Source: Candidatus Nanopelagicales bacterium (GTDB lineage: Bacteria; Actinomycetota; Actinomycetes; S36-B12). From it: a stretch of 7,789 nt of DNA. The notes under the pieces were generated by a model. The model was not told the origin of the DNA and searched no databases. It was given only the letters and a program-made list of their open reading frames with translations. Shown here one piece after another: positions 6,761-7,789 of the stretch; the stretch's first letter is position 1, and every line of letters starts with the position of its first letter. A program made the translations under genes and the position numbers. The stretch is from assembly GCA_018399515.1 (NCBI GenBank), contig JAGYOB010000243.1, positions 1 to 7,789 of the forward strand. The letters run 5' to 3'.

Positions 6761-7201
6761 TTACAAGACGCCCGGCACCACCTCCTCGTTGAGTCCGCTG
6801 AAGGCGTCTTCCTGCCCGGCGAGGTATTCACTCCAGGTGTCGGCGGCCCAGATCTCACACGTACTGCCGTTGCCGACGACGACGACGTCGCGGTCGAGCG
6901 CTGCGTATTCGCGCAGCACGGTGGGCACCGTGATGCGTCCCTGCCGGTCGGGAACTTCATCGGAGGCGCCGGAGAACAGCACCCGCAGATAGGCCCGAAC
7001 CCGGGCATCGGAGCGTGAGGCTTCGTTCAGTCGTTCGGCGTAGGCGGCGAATTCGGCGGCGGGCCAGACCACGACCGAGCGGTCCTGGCCCTTGGTGAGC
7101 ACGACTCCCGCGGCAAGGCCTTCGCGGAACTTCGCCGGCAGGACCAGTCGCCCTTTGTCGTCCAAGCGCGGGGCGTGGGTGCCCAAGAACATGGCGGCCA
7201 T
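6761..7201 (-). CDS. mraZ: Transcriptional regulator MraZ
   Basis: Up to 146 aa, the usual first gene of the dcw cluster. MraZ is a nucleoid-associated, ring-forming DNA-binding protein with two SpoVT/AbrB-type swapped-hairpin folds, each marked by a D-x-x-x-R signature. Here these are RLDDKGRLVLPAKFR (12-26) and DRQGRITVPTVLREY (85-99). In other bacteria it binds G-rich repeats before its own gene and controls the cluster. Two starts are possible. ATG at 7201 has GAGGTGA well placed upstream; ATG at 7192 gives the canonical MFLGTHAPRLDDKGR beginning and the 143-aa length I recall for actinobacterial MraZ. The protein ends LNEEVVPGVL. It is separated from the rest of the cluster by 189 bp, so it may be partly uncoupled from the downstream genes. 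Confidence 0.96.
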   Translation of the reverse strand: MAAMFLGTHAPRLDDKGRLVLPAKFREGLAAGVVLTKGQDRSVVVWPAAEFAAYAERLNEASRSDARVRAYLRVLFSGASDEVPDRQGRITVPTVLREYAALDRDVVVVGNGSTCEIWAADTWSEYLAGQEDAFSGLNEEVVPGVL

Positions 7202-7204
7202 CCC

Positions 7205-7211
7205 TCACCTC
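7205..7211 (-). promoter_or_regulatory. mraZ ribosome binding site (GAGGTGA)
   Basis: GAGGTGA matches seven bases of the anti-Shine-Dalgarno complement. GAGG lies 6 nt from the ATG at 7201 but 15 nt from the ATG at 7192, so spacing favours the upstream ATG even though family alignment favours the downstream one. A second weaker GAGGG (7206-7202) is 9 nt from the 7192 ATG. Confidence 0.7.
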
Positions 7212-7226
7212 GCCTCGCCGGTCGCC

Positions 7227-7262
7227 CCCGGCGTGCGCCGGGACCGGGGTCGTCACCCCGGT
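7227..7262 (-). promoter_or_regulatory. Two tandem GC-rich hairpins in the mraZ leader
   Basis: Hairpin one: an 8-bp perfect stem (7243-7250 with 7255-7262) with a 4-nt loop. Hairpin two abuts it directly: a 6-bp perfect stem (7227-7232 with 7237-7242) with a 4-nt loop. If the candidate promoter is right, transcription starts near 7262, so the first hairpin would sit at the very 5' end of the mRNA. Likely roles, inferred, are mRNA 5'-end protection or control of initiation. Confidence 0.6.
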
Positions 7263-7266
7263 GGCG

Positions 7267-7290
7267 CCACTTTACCCCACTTTCCTCCAC
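7267..7290 (-). promoter_or_regulatory. Probable MraZ operator: three GTGG boxes at 10-bp spacing
   Basis: On the minus strand GTGG occurs at 7290-7287, 7280-7277 and 7270-7267, exactly 10 bp apart. Read as pentamers these are TGGAG, TGGGG and TGGCG separated by 5-nt spacers GAAAG and TAAAG. The established E. coli MraZ site is three TGGGN repeats separated by 5-nt spacers ahead of mraZ, so the architecture matches. The third box lies in a 10-bp palindrome (7261-7270). Position upstream of mraZ supports autoregulation. Confidence 0.7.
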
Positions 7291-7296
7291 AATCAA
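7269..7296 (-). promoter_or_regulatory. Candidate sigma70-type promoter for mraZ
   Basis: -35-like TTGATT (7296-7291) and -10-like TAAAGT (7274-7269) are separated by 16 bp, each matching four of six consensus bases. The MraZ boxes lie between and over these elements, so bound MraZ would block polymerase. Predicted start is about 7262, giving a leader of about 60 nt. The match is moderate; the start site has to be mapped. Confidence 0.45.
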
Positions 7297-7329
7297 CCCC
7301 CTACTCCCCCATCTTCCCCCTCAGCACCC
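7297..7329 (-). other. Potential G-quadruplex abutting the mraZ -35 element
   Basis: The minus strand carries four G-tracts, at 7329-7327 (3 G), 7320-7316 (5 G), 7310-7306 (5 G) and 7301-7297 (5 G), with loops of 6, 5 and 4 nt. This fits the usual G3+N1-7 rule. The last tract directly precedes TTGATT. Another 5-G tract lies at 7342-7338. Folding is predicted, not shown. Confidence 0.55.
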
Positions 7330-7366
7330 ATCGCGAACCCCCTCGCCTCATCGACCTCCCACGCCA

Positions 7367-7419
7367 GTGCGACCCAAATCGTCGGTTATCCGCCCCCTAA
7401 ACGACGATTCGCGTCGCGC
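7367..7419 (+). repeat. 53-bp palindromic repeat, copy 1
   Basis: First of three same-orientation copies. Termini pair as a 7-bp stem (GTGCGAC with GTCGCGC, one T-G wobble). After a 3x3 internal loop comes a perfect 8-bp stem (7377-7384 with 7402-7409), then a TTA/TAA mini-stem around a C-rich loop. It differs from copies 2 and 3 at four or five positions. It is the copy nearest mraZ. Confidence 0.93.
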
Positions 7420-7495
7420 AGGCGTCCACACCTCCCCCGTGCTGCCGGCACCAGTCCACCCGCCGCAACCCCCACCGTCACCGCTCAGATCCGCA

Positions 7496-7548
7496 GTGCG
7501 ACCCAAAACGTCGGTTATCGGCCCCCTAAGCGACGATTCGCGTCGCAC
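7496..7548 (+). repeat. 53-bp palindromic repeat, copy 2
   Basis: Same length and orientation as copy 1. The outer 7-bp stem is perfect (7496-7502 with 7542-7548). The inner stem is shorter than in copy 1 because of a T-to-A change at repeat position 13. It lies 76 bp after copy 1 in window coordinates. The region between shows no recognisable gene. Confidence 0.93.
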
Positions 7549-7578
7549 TGAGGACCGCACCGCTGGCCCACCAAGGCT

Positions 7579-7631
7579 GCGCGACCCAAAACGTCGGTTA
7601 TCGGCCCCCTAAACGACGATTCGCGTCGCAC
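7579..7631 (+). repeat. 53-bp palindromic repeat, copy 3
   Basis: Differs from copy 2 at only two positions (2 and 35). The outer stem has one C/A mismatch that becomes a G-U wobble on a minus-strand transcript. It is 30 bp from copy 2 and 51 bp beyond the stop of the preceding gene, so it could also serve as that gene's transcription end. Confidence 0.93.
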
Positions 7632-7682
7632 AGCCGACCAGCCCACTGACCGCCCATGCCCCACCGCTCAGGCGACGGAGGT

Positions 7683-7789
7683 TCAGCGCGAGAGGATGCT
7701 GATCGTGAATGTCTGGCCGTCCACGGTGATCTCGTTATCACTGCTGGCAGTCAGGTCGAGTGCCTTCGCCAAGCGAGCATGCAGCTGCG
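7683..7789 (-). CDS. C-terminus of an unrecognised gene upstream of mraZ
   Basis: An open frame enters from the high-coordinate edge and ends with TGA at 7685-7683, giving about 35 residues. The last ones read EITVDGQTFTISILSR, and an Ala/Leu-rich stretch LHARLAKALDLTASSD precedes them. About four fifths of codons end in G or C, and the strand matches the dcw genes, which supports real coding. The family cannot be recognised from this fragment. A short plus-strand frame from 7696 is also open but has a less protein-like composition. Confidence 0.6.
   Translation of the reverse strand, partial: QLHARLAKALDLTASSDNEITVDGQTFTISILSR

Larger units (their letters stand above)
7202..7682. other. Intergenic control region upstream of mraZ
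   Basis: About 480 bp with no credible gene on either strand. From mraZ outward it holds the ribosome site, two GC hairpins, the GTGG boxes with the candidate promoter, a G-tract run, three 53-bp palindromic repeats, and a featureless 51-bp stretch (7632-7682) up to the preceding gene's stop. Frames read across it are proline/arginine-rich and cross the repeats, which argues against coding. Confidence 0.8.

Noticed and set aside
6475..7008. Minus-strand 177-codon frame overlapping mraZ and the downstream spacer
   Set aside because: It is a shifted frame of mraZ that runs through the nested hairpin and 11-bp array. The composition is Pro/Arg/Ser-rich and the translation has no family signal.
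7381..7395. DnaA-box-like TTATCCGCC in copy 1 of the 53-bp repeat
   Set aside because: It differs from TTATCCACA, and copies 2 and 3 change the C after TTATC to G, moving further from a DnaA box. No other origin features are present.
7367..7631. CRISPR array
   Set aside because: Repeats of 53 bp are too long, there are only three, and spacers are 76 and 30 bp. No cas gene is in view. A palindromic interspersed repeat fits better.

Overview
The window is G+C-rich, and every real gene lies on the minus strand. Its core is the 5' half of a division and cell-wall (dcw) cluster. In transcription order, from high to low coordinates, the genes are mraZ, a small membrane-protein gene, rsmH (mraW), ftsL, ftsI, murE, murF and the first 20 codons of mraY. 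The organism is most likely a high-GC actinobacterium. Reasons: strong G/C preference at third codon positions, GTG starts, an FtsL with a long basic N-tail, a MurE with a DNPR diaminopimelate signature, and MraZ boxes of GTGG type spaced 10 bp apart. The genus cannot be fixed from this sequence.

Layout, read along the minus strand. 7789-7683 is the C-terminus of an unrecognised gene. 7682-7202 is an intergenic region with three same-orientation copies of a 53-bp palindromic repeat, a run of G-tracts with about 10-bp spacing (potential G-quadruplex), a candidate promoter threaded by three GTGG boxes 10 bp apart (probable MraZ autoregulatory operator), and two GC-rich hairpins in the leader. 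mraZ is 7201-6761. 6760-6572 is a spacer with a nested hairpin and a perfectly 11-bp-phased array of four GCAGCAC motifs. Next comes a 53-codon gene (6571-6410) for a single-pass membrane protein, ending 5 bp before rsmH. From rsmH onward the genes are packed: rsmH/ftsL, ftsL/ftsI, murE/murF and murF/mraY each overlap by four bases (ATGA or GTGA), and ftsI/murE are separated by 9 bp. This is a translationally coupled operon.

How the genes work together. MraZ is a DNA-binding regulator of the cluster. RsmH methylates C1402 of 16S rRNA. FtsL and FtsI are divisome proteins, FtsI being the septal peptidoglycan transpeptidase. MurE and MurF finish the UDP-MurNAc-pentapeptide, and MraY transfers it to the lipid carrier.

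The protein-coding core is conventional. The unusual material is the small membrane-protein gene and its phased upstream array, the 53-bp repeat family upstream of mraZ, the dense regulatory architecture at the mraZ promoter, and tandem-repeat expansions inside ftsL.
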